Source: Bacteroidota bacterium
GTDB lineage: Bacteria; Bacteroidota; Bacteroidia; Chitinophagales; Chitinophagaceae
DNA: 44,740 nt
Assembly (NCBI GenBank): GCA_018268105.1
Contig: JAFDXG010000075.1
Span: 1-44,740 of the forward strand
Direction: 5' to 3'
Made by a program: the position numbers and the translations under genes. The notes under the pieces are model-generated. The model worked only from the letters and a program-made list of their open reading frames with translations, was not told where the DNA came from and searched no databases. Positions 34,903 through 44,600 of the stretch are shown in pieces (the stretch's first letter is position 1; the number at the start of each line of letters is the position of its first letter).

Positions 34903-35649
34903 ATGACATCACTTTTTGAAAGATTGCGCTATATAAAGCTCGTTCGGAAAATTGTTTATGTTATTATTGGATCATTGTCGTATCCACGGCTCGCAATTAT
35001 TAATCATCTCAGGATTACCGGCACTGAACATATTAAAAATCTCCCTAAGGAAAATGTTTTGTTTGTGAGCAATCATCAGACCTATTTTATGGATGTGATT
35101 GCTTTTCTGCATATTTTCTGTGCGGTGAAATGGAGAAAGCAAAATAAACTGGGGATACCTTATTACCTGTTGAACCCCTTTTCGAGAGTATATTTTGTAT
35201 CTGCTGAAGATACTATGAAAAAATCCTTTATGAGTAAATTAATGGCTACCGCAGGAGCACTAACGGTGAAACGCACCTGGGTAGAAGATGATAAAACTGT
35301 GCGTAAGGGATTAAGTTCCCTTGATTCGAGGAAAATACTCAAAGCACTTAAAAAGAATTGGGTAATCACTTTCCCCCAGGGTACTACTGCCCCCTTTGCC
35401 CCAGGCAGAAAGGGTACGGCTTTTCTTATCAGGCAAAGCCATGCTATAGTTGTACCAATAGTAATAAAAGGATTCAATATTGCTTTTCATAAAAAAAGCC
35501 TGAGACTATTAAAAAAAGGAATCGAGTTGTCTGTCACGATTAAGCCTCCGCTTGATATTAATTACGAGGATAACCTTGATATTATTCTTGCACAGGTGAT
35601 GGACGCCATTGAACAGGGCGACAAATGGAAAGAAGGAACCGCTGTTTAA
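34903..35649 (+). CDS. 1-acyl-glycerol-3-phosphate acyltransferase-like protein (PlsC family)
   Basis: A 248-residue acyltransferase, probably membrane-bound on the cytoplasmic face, with a hydrophobic stretch at about residues 18-35. The family's catalytic His/Asp pair is in VSNHQTYFMDV, His58 and Asp64. This is HX5D, not the standard HX4D. The second motif reads FPQGTTAPFAPGRKGTAF, the counterpart of FPEGTR, followed by VVPIVIKGFN. These places are where the phosphate of the acceptor binds. It likely acylates a lysophospholipid or related acceptor in phospholipid synthesis, but the altered motif makes the acceptor uncertain. Convergent with the thioesterase gene. Confidence 0.82.
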   Translation: MTSLFERLRYIKLVRKIVYVIIGSLSYPRLAIINHLRITGTEHIKNLPKENVLFVSNHQTYFMDVIAFLHIFCAVKWRKQNKLGIPYYLLNPFSRVYFVSAEDTMKKSFMSKLMATAGALTVKRTWVEDDKTVRKGLSSLDSRKILKALKKNWVITFPQGTTAPFAPGRKGTAFLIRQSHAIVVPIVIKGFNIAFHKKSLRLLKKGIELSVTIKPPLDINYEDNLDIILAQVMDAIEQGDKWKEGTAV

Positions 35650-35706
35650 ATAGAAATTCGCCCGTTAACCTGCTGTAAATGAATTACAAAATATTTTTAG
35701 TTCCCC

Positions 35707-36231
35707 TCATCTTGCGTCTGCAAAAAGTGCTTTGAGTTCTACTGCATCATTGGGTTTCATTTTGCCCCCAAGTATCAGGCGAAGTTGGCGCCTGCGTAAA
35801 GCACCATCAAACAAACGAATTTCTTCTTCTGTTTCCGGTATCAATTGTGGCACAGGAGCCGATTTGCCGGCTGCGTCAAGGGCAACGAAAGTATAATAGG
35901 CTTCGTTGCTTTTGTATTTATATTGATTTTTGAGGTCTTCACCCCATACCTGCATGTGTACTTCCATAGAGCTGTTAAATGCCCGGCTAACTTTGGCAAC
36001 TATATAAACCGCATTCCCCAGTTTGATCGGTGATTCAAAGGATATATTATCCACCGATGCTGTAACTACAGGAGCATTGGCATGTTTTTGCGCAGACAAT
36101 GCCGCAGCTATATCCATCCAGTACATCAATCTTCCCCCCATCAGGTTGCCAAACACATTCGTATCGTTGGGAAGCACCAGTTCCGTCATCTGTATAAGTG
36201 ATTCTTTAGCTGTTTTTAATTTCGACTCCAT
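35707..36231 (-). CDS. Acyl-CoA thioesterase, hotdog fold
   Basis: A 174-residue cytoplasmic acyl-CoA hydrolase of the YciA/BACH-like family, forming a hotdog-fold oligomer. The signature LPNDTNVFGNLMGGRLMYWMDIAAALSAQKHA carries the catalytic Asn/Asp region. VTASVDNISFESPIKLGNAVYIVAKV continues the family pattern. The C-terminal extension (GALRRRQLRLILGGKMKPNDAVELKALF) is basic and helical. Chain-length preference cannot be read from sequence. Convergent with the acyltransferase gene; both act on acyl chains, but nothing shows joint regulation. The 36232-36402 gap upstream shows no gene. Confidence 0.92.
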   Translation of the reverse strand: MESKLKTAKESLIQMTELVLPNDTNVFGNLMGGRLMYWMDIAAALSAQKHANAPVVTASVDNISFESPIKLGNAVYIVAKVSRAFNSSMEVHMQVWGEDLKNQYKYKSNEAYYTFVALDAAGKSAPVPQLIPETEEEIRLFDGALRRRQLRLILGGKMKPNDAVELKALFADAR

Positions 36232-36402
36232 TATTATGATTTGGGCAAAGTTAACAGTGTTAACGTAAAAAAGATAGAAGTTACAGAGGATTGAAAAATG
36301 ATAAATTAAGGATGGGGGAGAAGTGAGAAGGATTACTTAGTAACTTATATTATTCCTCCTCACCTTTATTGATGCTCAAATTTGTATATTTTGATGTATA
36401 AC

Positions 36403-37500
36403 TTATACTGATACTTTTTCAAGGGTTTTCAGAAATTCATCTGCGGCATCTGCACCAATACCCGGACTGTCTGGCAATTCCACAAAAAAATTATTATACC
36501 TTACCCCACCCGTCACAGGATCTGTTTTATGCCCCAACATACAGGTGTCCATATCATAAAATTTTATATTTTCCTGTGAAGATGCAAAATGGGCAAAAGC
36601 AGTAAGAGCTACACGACTTTCCAGCATTCCTCCCATCATACAGGGGATATTGTTTTCGGCACATACCGCATTTATTTTAAGGGCTTCGAATATACCACCA
36701 CTCTTTGAAAACTTAATATTTATATACGAACAGGCATTGTTTCTGATGATGCGTTTTGCATCGTGATGATCAAATACACTTTCATCTGCCATAATTGGTA
36801 TAGGAGATATTTTTTTAAGTTCCGGCAAATGATGATCATTATATTTTCGCATAGGTTGTTCGCAGAATTGAATCTCATATTTGCCAAGTGCAGGCAATAC
36901 AGTTTTTGCTTCTTCATAGTCCCATCCCTGGTTTGCGTCTATACGTATCAGCATTTCAGCGCCTACAGTATTGCGTATTTGTTGTATCCTTTCAATATCT
37001 TCTGTGGCTGATTTTCCCAACTTTACTTTTAATATACGAACACCATTTGTCTTAAATTCCCTGGCTTTCATTGTCATATTTTCCGGTGTATCTATACCAA
37101 TAGTCAGGTCGGTTTCCATAGCTTTTCTTTGCCCACCCAAAAAAGCATATAAAGGTAAGGTTGCATGTTTTGCATTAATATCATACAGCGCCATATCAAA
37201 TGCACTTTTGATGGTGCTGTTACCGGCAGTAAAACTATGAAGTTCGTTCATGCGTTCTTCAATACTTAACGGGTCTTTACCTTTCCATAGTTGAGCAAAA
37301 TCTTTTGCCATTTCAAAACAGGTAGCCTGTGTTTCCCCAACAATCATAGGAAAGGCTGAACATTCCCCAACGCCATATATTCCTTTATCAGTAAATATTC
37401 TGATAAAAATATTTTGTGCAAAATGCATTGTACCTGTTGCAATGGTAAAAGGATGCATTGGTATACTGAACTTGTAAATATCTGTAGCTGTAATTTTCAT
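36403..37500 (-). CDS. Dipeptide epimerase (enolase superfamily, muconate-lactonizing subgroup)
   Basis: A 365-residue cytoplasmic enzyme. I start at the ATG at 37498-37500 (MKITATDIYKF); a GTG 24 bases upstream is also in frame. All catalytic residues of the subgroup are visible: KxK as Lys158-Val-Lys160, metal ligands Asp188 (RIDAN), Glu214 (CEQP) and Asp239 (MADES), and the opposite-face Lys263 (YINIKFSKSGG). This Lys-Lys arrangement, with SAFDMALYDINAK and GGMLESR, fits L-Ala-D/L-Glu-type dipeptide epimerases, which salvage peptidoglycan peptides. The precise dipeptide is uncertain. The heptamer arrays at 37569-37690 lie just upstream. Confidence 0.9.
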   Translation of the reverse strand: MKITATDIYKFSIPMHPFTIATGTMHFAQNIFIRIFTDKGIYGVGECSAFPMIVGETQATCFEMAKDFAQLWKGKDPLSIEERMNELHSFTAGNSTIKSAFDMALYDINAKHATLPLYAFLGGQRKAMETDLTIGIDTPENMTMKAREFKTNGVRILKVKLGKSATEDIERIQQIRNTVGAEMLIRIDANQGWDYEEAKTVLPALGKYEIQFCEQPMRKYNDHHLPELKKISPIPIMADESVFDHHDAKRIIRNNACSYINIKFSKSGGIFEALKINAVCAENNIPCMMGGMLESRVALTAFAHFASSQENIKFYDMDTCMLGHKTDPVTGGVRYNNFFVELPDSPGIGADAADEFLKTLEKVSV

Positions 37501-37568
37501 AAATGGACCTGTGAGAAAATGCACAAGATAATCAAAAGGGGAATATGAAGATGTTAGATATAGGTTTT

Positions 37569-37690
37569 GAGCATTGAGCTATGAGCTATGGGCTAAAGAC
37601 TATAGGCTATAGGCGATGAGTGGTTTAAAAACTTATGACTCCCAAAACCAATGCTCAATACTCATAGCTCATCGCTTAAAGCTCATCGCC
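37569..37690. repeat. Two inverted arrays of degenerate GAGCTAT heptamers
   Basis: The left array (37569-37620) reads in perfect 7-base steps: GAGCATT, GAGCTAT, GAGCTAT, GGGCTAA, AGACTAT, AGGCTAT, AGGCGAT, then GAG. The right array (37649-37690) reads CAATGCT, CAATACT, CATAGCT, CATCGCT, TAAAGCT, CATCGCC, which is the same kind of heptamer on the other strand. The outer ends (GGCGATGAG and its complement) can pair to a long hairpin around a 28-base centre. It fills the space between the epimerase start and the thiamin-receptor stop. No coding content. Confidence 0.8.
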
Positions 37691-37708
37691 CCAAGCCCAC
37701 ATCTTATC

Positions 37709-40078
37709 CTACAACTTCACATTCAACCCTATCATAAAGTTGGCGCCTGCCATTGGAAAATAATAGTTTTCGTCTACAAGCTTACCTCCATATATATAAC
37801 TATACGTAAAACCATTGGGCTCATACAGGTTATTAAAAAGGTTATTCACCTGAAGAATACAATTTATTTCCCGGAAAATAAATTTATTGATAGTGTAGAT
37901 TGTTCTGAAATCCTGAGTATAATATGCATTGAGCAACCGGTCTTTGTTACTTGTGTTGTCGAGGTATTGCGCGCCGACATATTTACTTAGCAAACTGATT
38001 TCCCAGTTTTTTGAAGGCGTAAAATTGAGTGTGGTGCCGCCCACAATAGCAGGGGAGAAGGCGATATCAGTTTTATCAAAATATTCCGCTTTCTGCCCGC
38101 CATTATCATAGTCGTCGTAGTAGGCGGTAAAGTTTTTTACTTTGTTGGAACTGAAGGCAATATTACCTGTTGCATTAAACCAGATCAAAGGGCGCCAGTT
38201 GGCCTGCAGTTCAATGCCCATCCGGTAACTATCTGGTACATTGGTTCTGGTATAAGCGCCTACATCGTTTATTTTACCTGTTAATACCAGTTGGTTCTTA
38301 TAGCGCATGTAGTATATATTGGCTCCCCAGTTAAATAGATATCCTCCGTGGTTAATTCCTAATTCCATATCATGAAGGCGCTCCGGTTTTGGTAGTTGCC
38401 CCTGTCCGGCTTCAAAGTCATCGCGATTGGGTTCTTTTCCGCCAACGGAATATGATATAAATCCTTTCCAGTTGCCATTGCTGTAGGTTAATCCTGCTTT
38501 GGGATTTATAAAATTGTAGTTTTCATTAATCCACAGACCCGGGTTATTTCTAAAACCATTCAACACGTAGTGTACCTTTCTATATTGGATATCTAAGAAG
38601 CCATCAAGATGACCGGTTAGCCGCTGTTGCAGTTTTGAATAGATATTGAAATCGGTTTTATATGCATCAAGGTGATACCAACTGTAGTCGTCAGGTACTC
38701 CTGTTTGAGCCCAGATCACTTTACCATAATGTTCACCATCGTACTTTGTCCAGCCGCCTCCGGTAATCCATTGTGTAGATTTTTTTTGATATTGCAAAGA
38801 AAAAATTCCACCGAAATAGTAATTGTCGAGCCACAACTGCCTAATGATATCCGTTGCGGTAATTGTGGAATCGCCAATCACCGGGTTGCTAAGTCCAATT
38901 TTGGAAAATGCTACTTCTCCTTTATATTGTTCATAATATCCTTTTCCCCTGGTAAGAAATGCAGCTACATTAAATTTCAATGCCTTATTGATTTCTTGGT
39001 TGTAAAACAATTGATAATGATTCTGCTTGTAATTATCAGTTTCATTATTGTAAGGCTCCCCGGGTTTTTCAGTACCTGCTGAGTTGTAAGTACGGTCGGT
39101 ATCTAATTTTTCTTCAGGTACGCCATTCCAGGCCTGGTAAGTTTTTTCCGATCCTGAAAATATATTAAACCTCAGAGAAGACTTGCCTGTAAAATATGCA
39201 GTTGATAAATAGTAGGATTTCAGGTTACTGGAAGCACGGTCAATATACCCATCGCTTGCAACTGAGGAAAGCCTTGCATCAACGGTAAAATGTCCGTCAA
39301 TCAGCCCGGTGCCTGCTTTGATATTATGCTTCCAGGTATTGAATGACCCAAAAGTATTATTGCTTTCTGCATAAGCATTTTCGATAAACTCGTTGGTGCT
39401 CATATTAATTGTAGCACCAAAAGCACCCGCGCCATTGCTGCTGGTACCCACACCACGCTGCACCTGTATACTGTTTACCGAAGACACAAAATCCGGCAGA
39501 TCCACAAAAAAACTTCCCTGCGATTCGGCATCATTGTATGGGATGCCATTAAGGGTGATATTAATTCTTGTAGCATCACTGCCTCTGATACGAAAAGCTG
39601 TGTATCCTACTCCGTTGCCTGCATCAGAATTAACAGTTACCGATGGAAGTTGATTTAATACAAAAGGGAGGTCTTGTCCAAGATTGAGTTTTTCTATCTG
39701 TGATTTTGATAAACTGTTTTTGGCAAAAGGAGCCTTTTCACCGGCTCTTACAGCCCTTATTTCCACCGGTTGCAGCAGTAAGGGTATTCTTTCCATTTCA
39801 ATGGTTATCGCTGCTGAATTCTTTGAGTGGATTTCTACCCTGAAATCTTTGTAACCCACTGCGGTAATCAATGCATTAAAGCTCCCTGATCTAATTTGTG
39901 GAAAACTGAAATAGCCATTTTCATTGGAGATGGTTACCAGATTTTCTGAAAGCATAATGGTGGCATTAGCAATTGGAACGCCGGTAGTTTTATCTTTTAT
40001 ACTACCATGAACAGGAGATTGTGCCTGAAGAGCAACATGCAAGGCTAAAGCCATTGCGAACATCATAATTTTTTTCAT
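37709..40078 (-). CDS. TonB-dependent receptor under TPP riboswitch control, probable thiamin uptake
   Basis: A 789-residue outer-membrane receptor. A signal peptide ends about residue 19 (ALQAQ). Next comes a carboxypeptidase-regulatory-like domain (about 22-110, VHGSIKDKTTGVPIANATIML), a plug domain (about 120-230, LGQDLPFVLNQLPSVTV, FRIRGSDATRINITLNGIPYNDAESQG, VQRGVGTSSNGAGAFGATINM), and a 22-strand-type barrel ending GANFMIGLNVKL. A TPP riboswitch lies 100 bases upstream on the same strand, so the receptor is likely repressed when thiamin is ample and imports thiamin or a precursor. This matches the thiamin receptor class known from Bacteroidota. No inner-membrane PnuT partner is adjacent. 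Confidence 0.92.
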   Translation of the reverse strand: MKKIMMFAMALALHVALQAQSPVHGSIKDKTTGVPIANATIMLSENLVTISNENGYFSFPQIRSGSFNALITAVGYKDFRVEIHSKNSAAITIEMERIPLLLQPVEIRAVRAGEKAPFAKNSLSKSQIEKLNLGQDLPFVLNQLPSVTVNSDAGNGVGYTAFRIRGSDATRINITLNGIPYNDAESQGSFFVDLPDFVSSVNSIQVQRGVGTSSNGAGAFGATINMSTNEFIENAYAESNNTFGSFNTWKHNIKAGTGLIDGHFTVDARLSSVASDGYIDRASSNLKSYYLSTAYFTGKSSLRFNIFSGSEKTYQAWNGVPEEKLDTDRTYNSAGTEKPGEPYNNETDNYKQNHYQLFYNQEINKALKFNVAAFLTRGKGYYEQYKGEVAFSKIGLSNPVIGDSTITATDIIRQLWLDNYYFGGIFSLQYQKKSTQWITGGGWTKYDGEHYGKVIWAQTGVPDDYSWYHLDAYKTDFNIYSKLQQRLTGHLDGFLDIQYRKVHYVLNGFRNNPGLWINENYNFINPKAGLTYSNGNWKGFISYSVGGKEPNRDDFEAGQGQLPKPERLHDMELGINHGGYLFNWGANIYYMRYKNQLVLTGKINDVGAYTRTNVPDSYRMGIELQANWRPLIWFNATGNIAFSSNKVKNFTAYYDDYDNGGQKAEYFDKTDIAFSPAIVGGTTLNFTPSKNWEISLLSKYVGAQYLDNTSNKDRLLNAYYTQDFRTIYTINKFIFREINCILQVNNLFNNLYEPNGFTYSYIYGGKLVDENYYFPMAGANFMIGLNVKL

Positions 40079-40177
40079 TCTGTTTTTGTTATCAGCCCGA
40101 CGTGCATTTCAATTTAATTGCACCCACTTGTCGAAAGCCTTGTGTACAAAAACAGGAAAGGAGAGATGTGAGGACTC

Positions 40178-40266
40178 ATCCTTCCCTGCGCAGGCATTAC
40201 CCTGATCAGGTTCTACGGGTTTGATCTCAGCCCACCGATATGAATCGGGAGACACCCCGGGAATCA
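40178..40266 (-). promoter_or_regulatory. TPP (thiamin pyrophosphate) riboswitch
   Basis: On the minus strand all conserved cores are present in order: P1 TTCCC (40263-40259), GGGGTG, GGCTGAGA (CTGAGA at 40230-40225), ACCTGATC (40211-40204), TAATGCC (40199-40193), GCGCAGGGAA closing P1 (40187-40183). It precedes the receptor ATG by about 100 bases. I could not tell from sequence whether control is by termination or by hiding the ribosome site. Confidence 0.97.
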
Positions 40267-40401
40267 CTGAGGTTAAAACAAAGTTCTAACCATGCTTGTT
40301 TGTGGTTGCAAAGTTAAAGGAGAATTAAATTATCTTCCAAATTCTGTAACTTTTCTTTATACCAATCGTATAACTTCTGCTGTCAAACAAGAAAAAATAT
40401 T

Positions 40402-41127
40402 ATGAGACATATAACTTTATTTTTTTTAGCTATCGCTGTTCATGTTTTTGTCTTCGCCCAGGATGATAAAGTATTTGTACAAGATAATAATGCAGTGCCG
40501 CGTAATATCAGCAATCCGTTTACCGGTATTACGGTTTCAGGCTCAATAGATGTATACCTCTCTCAGTCGGAAGAGGAAGCTGTGGTAGTAAGTGCTGCTG
40601 ATATCAAATACAGAGATAGGATTGTAACTGAAGTTAAAGAAGGTATATTAAAAATATATGTTGACGAAAAAGGATTTAGCTGGACTGCAGGGGATAAAAA
40701 ACTTAGGGCTTACGTCTCCTTTAAAAATATAAATAGACTAATCGCCTCTGGTTCATCTGATGTATATGCCAATGGAGTAATAAAAGGAGCTTCACTGCAT
40801 CTCACTCTTTCCGGATCCAGCGATTTTAAAGGTGCTGTAGATGTTGGGGAATTGACGATTAACCAAAGTGGCAGTTCCGATTCACAAATCAGCGGCAGGA
40901 CAGATAAAGTGAAAATAATTTTAAGCGGATCAAGTGATGTAAAAGGATACAATCTTATAGCTGATTACTGTGAGGTGAATGCTTCAGGCGCTTCAGACAC
41001 TCAGCTTACCGTTAACAAAGAAATTAATGTGAATGCCAGTGGTTCAAGCGATGTGTATTTTAAAGGGAATGCCGTTATTAAAAATATCAGGAACAGCGGT
41101 TCAAGCAGTGTTCAAAGAAAAGATTAA
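40402..41127 (+). CDS. Head-GIN domain (DUF2807) secreted protein
   Basis: A 241-residue exported protein of the DUF2807/head-GIN family, earlier called putative auto-transporter adhesin. The signal peptide is residues 1-19 (MRHITLFFLAIAVHVFVFA). The domain is a right-handed beta-helix-like fold. Here it shows repeated S-G-S-S-D or S-G-A-S-D turns (ASGSSDVYANG, LSGSSDFKG, QSGSSDSQISG, LSGSSDVKGY, ASGASDTQL, ASGSSDVYFKG), each followed by a strand. The N-terminal PFTGITVSGSIDVYLSQSEEEAVVV is typical. Function unknown; surface or periplasmic location inferred. It diverges from the TPP-controlled receptor across 323 bases, most of which is the riboswitch leader. Confidence 0.9.
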   Translation: MRHITLFFLAIAVHVFVFAQDDKVFVQDNNAVPRNISNPFTGITVSGSIDVYLSQSEEEAVVVSAADIKYRDRIVTEVKEGILKIYVDEKGFSWTAGDKKLRAYVSFKNINRLIASGSSDVYANGVIKGASLHLTLSGSSDFKGAVDVGELTINQSGSSDSQISGRTDKVKIILSGSSDVKGYNLIADYCEVNASGASDTQLTVNKEINVNASGSSDVYFKGNAVIKNIRNSGSSSVQRKD

Positions 41128-41138
41128 AACTTTTGTAA

Positions 41139-41168
41139 TTAAAAAGCGGACCCTGAATTGGATCCGCT
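41139..41168 (-). terminator. Candidate hairpin terminator after the head-GIN gene
   Basis: AGCGGA (41145-41150) pairs with TCCGCT (41163-41168). The A run before it would be a T tract only on the minus strand, where no gene feeds it. It may still end the head-GIN transcript. Confidence 0.35.
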
Positions 41169-41196
41169 CCTATTGGATAAACGGGCTCTCTATGGG

Positions 41197-41238
41197 GGTA
41201 CAGTTTTAAACTGTTACCTATATTTCCCAGGTACAGTT
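41197..41238. repeat. GGTACAGTT direct repeat with an inverted partner
   Basis: GGTACAGTT occurs at 41197-41205 and 41230-41238, with the inverse AACTGTTACC at 41209-41218. The first copy and the inverse form a near-perfect palindrome around ACAGTTTTAAACTGT (41200-41214). Possible operator; unverified. Confidence 0.45.
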
Positions 41239-41602
41239 CATTTTTGAGGAATCCGGCATCAGGAGGTAATAGTACAGAAGAATATTGGGGTAATAGATAT
41301 AAGAGAACGAATTAAGCCTGACAAATCTCTTTCAGCAGAAAATAATTAATAGTGATGCTAATATAATGAATAATTTGAAAATTCCCTATTAAATGGAGCA
41401 CATTTCTAATTGATTGTACATGGTGTATCGGCAAACATAAATTTACTTTTAAGACTTAGCCCGGAGAAGAAATCTCCTTATTTACCAACAGTACAGACTG
41501 CTTCACTACTTTGGCAACCCAGGTATTGAGGAAACACCTTACTAAAAATTGTCAACTTTATATATTAACTCCGTTGACAGTATTAATGTAAACTTCGATT
41601 GT

Positions 41603-41610
41603 TACATTTG
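41603..41610 (+). promoter_or_regulatory. -7-like element immediately before the FG-GAP gene
   Basis: TACATTTG fits TAnnTTTG but ends only five bases before the ATG at 41616. If used, the transcript would be nearly leaderless, or translation starts later. Confidence 0.35.
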
Positions 41611-41615
41611 CTGTT

Positions 41616-44600
41616 ATGTTTTTTTTGTCAAAATTTACAATAAGAAAGTACTTTTTGCTGCTGATTGTTAATCCCTTGTACTTGTTTCTATTTTGGGGGA
41701 TTGTAAGCTGTATTTTTTATTCCTGTTCTCATGAAAAAAAGGGATCGGCGCCTGTATTATTCCATACGTTGGAACATTCAATAACCGGTTTAAACTTCAA
41801 GAATTCCCTGTCACAAACAGACAGTCTCAATGTGTATAACTATATGTATTTCTATAATGGCTCAGGTGTAGGTGCCGGGGATTTTAACAATGACGGGCTA
41901 ATTGATCTTTTTTTTGCCTCCAATCAACAGGATAATAAACTATTCCTGAACAAGGGACATCTCAAATTTACTGATATAACGAAAGCAGCCGGTGTGCCCC
42001 AGGATGGTGGCTGGTCTACCGGTGTGTCGGTGGTAGACATCAACAACGACGGAATGCTTGATATATATGTTTGTAAAGTAGGGAAAATGGGAAAACATTG
42101 CAGCAACCAGCTTTTGATATGCACTTCAATAAAAGAAGGCATTCCGCAATATGAAGACAAGGCTGCTGAATATGGGCTTGCTTTCTCAGGATTTAGTACT
42201 CAGTCCGCTTTTTTTGATTATGATATGGATGGCGACCTCGATATGTTTTTGCTGAATCACGCTTTTCATCAAAACGGTTCCTATGAATCCCGGGGGAAAT
42301 TCGCAGGGACTTATGATACTTTATATGGCGACAGACTCTATCGTAATGACAACGGACGATTTACTGATGTTACTAAATTAAGCGGCATCAATAGTTCAGC
42401 AATCGGGTATGGATTAGGAATTGCTGTAGCTGATATTAATATGGATGGCTGGCCGGATATATATATCGGCAATGATTTCCAGGAAAACGATTACCTGTAT
42501 ATCAATCAGAAGAATGGCTCATTCACAGATGAGAATTCTGATCGCCTGATGCACACCAGCAAATATACAATGGGAGTGGATATAGCAGACGTAAACAATG
42601 ACGGATTACCCGATATCATATCCCTGGATATGCTCGCAGCCGATCCATATATACTGCAACGCTCATTAGCTGACGATAATTATGATTTGTATTACCATCG
42701 TATTGCATCGGGTTATAACTATCAATATTCGCGAAACAATTTTCAACTCAATAGAAATAATGGTATGTTCAGTGAAATTGCATTGTATTCCGGCATATAC
42801 GCAACAGACTGGAGCTGGGCACCATTGTGGATGGATTTTGATAATGATGGGAAGAAAGACCTTTTCATTTCGAATGGAATACCCAGGCGACTGAATGATA
42901 TGGATTATATCAACTTTATTTATAACCGCGAAATTCAAAAGAAAATAAGTAACAAAGACCCCGACAAGGATATTTCACTTGCCCAAAAATATCCGGCAAT
43001 TAAAATACCTAATAAGTTTTTTAAAAATACAGGAGATCTGAAATTCCATGACATGGCGCAATCCATATACCATGATTTACCTACCTATTCCAATGGAGCA
43101 GTGTATGCAGACTTGGATAACGACGGAGACCTGGATGTGGTGGTGAATAACATTAACGATTATGCGCTGCTATATGAAAACAGGACTTCACAAAACGACA
43201 GTACAAAATATATTGAAATAAAACTGAAAGGCCCTGGCAGCAATAGGAATGCAGTTGGTGCTAAATTATTTGTATTTGCCGAAAACGAGATACGCACATA
43301 CGAACATAATACTACCAAAGGGTTCATGTCCGGTATGGAGGTTCCTTTCCATGTGGGTCTTTCGCAAACAAAAATAGATTCGGCAATCCTGGTATGGCCA
43401 GATAATTCTTTTCAACGGGTGCAATTGACCGCATCGGTTAAAATGCTTGAGATAACTTATACAAAAGGACTGCCGGTTTTCAATTATGCTACTATAACTT
43501 CATTTTATAAACCACAAAGCAACCCGGTACGTAATATTGCTGCTATTGCCGGGCTTAACTATATTCATAAAGAAAATGATTTTGAAGAATTTGACCGGGA
43601 TCCGTTAATGACACACATGCTGTCCAGGGAAGGTCCACCGGCAGCAGTGGCGGATGTAAACCATGATGGGCTTGATGATATATATATTGGGGCATCTAAA
43701 TCCTTTCGTGGTACAGTTATGCTGCAACAGTCAAATGGAAAATTTCTTGCCGCAACAAGCCCGGATATTATAATAGACAGTATGTATGAAGATGTTGCTG
43801 CAATATTTACCGATGTAAATCATGATGGAAATATAGATCTTATAATAGCTTCAGGTGGCAATGAATATTTTGGAAACAATCAGTTGCTTTCACCACGGGT
43901 TTATATCAACGACGGCAAAGCGAATTTTAAAAAACTGGCTCATGCATTTACCAATGTGTACATTACTGCTTCCTGTATTGCGCCTGCTGATGTGAATGGA
44001 GATGGATTTACTGACTTGTTTATAGGGGCAAGAACGGTTTCAGGAAATTATGGTGAAATACCTGCCTCTGCATTGCTGATTAATGATGGTACAGGAAATT
44101 TCAGAAATGAAACCGAAAGCATTGCACCCGGTTTATCAAAAGCAGGAATGGTAACCGGTGCAGTATGGACTGACCTGGATAATGATGGCGACAATGATTT
44201 AGTGATAAGTTGCGAATGGGGAACAATAACAGCCTTTATAAATGATAAGGGAAGGTTTTCAAAAAAAGACCTGACAGAGAAGAAAGGATGGTGGAGTTTT
44301 GTTCACCCCATTGATATTGATGGTGATGGTGATATGGATATTGTTGCAGGAAACCTCGGTTTGAACAGTCGTTTGCATGCTTCAGTACAAGAACCTGTAA
44401 AACTTTATTTCAACGATTTTGATGATAATGGAAAAAAAGAACAGGTACTTACCTATTTTGTTCAGGGAAAAGAAATTCCATTTGCAGGAAAAGATGAGTT
44501 GCAAAAGCAAATGCCCATTCTAAAAAAGAAATACGTATATGCTGAGGATTTTGCAAAAACAAATTTGAAGGAACTTCTTTCATCAGGAAAGATCAAAAAT

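Larger units (their letters stand above)
41128..41615. other. Long intergenic region before the FG-GAP lipoprotein gene
   Basis: This ~490-base gap holds a hairpin (41145-41168), a palindrome flanked by repeated GGTACAGTT (41197-41238), and a -7-like TACATTTG (41603-41610) right at the next gene. I see no gene and no RNA family I recognise. Confidence 0.55.

Noticed and set aside
37569..37690. A CRISPR array
   Set aside because: The units are 7 bases long, contiguous, degenerate and without spacers, and no cas gene is near.
42666..42938. Open frames on both strands at this position
   Set aside because: They are shadows of the FG-GAP lipoprotein, which is open from 41616 to the right edge.
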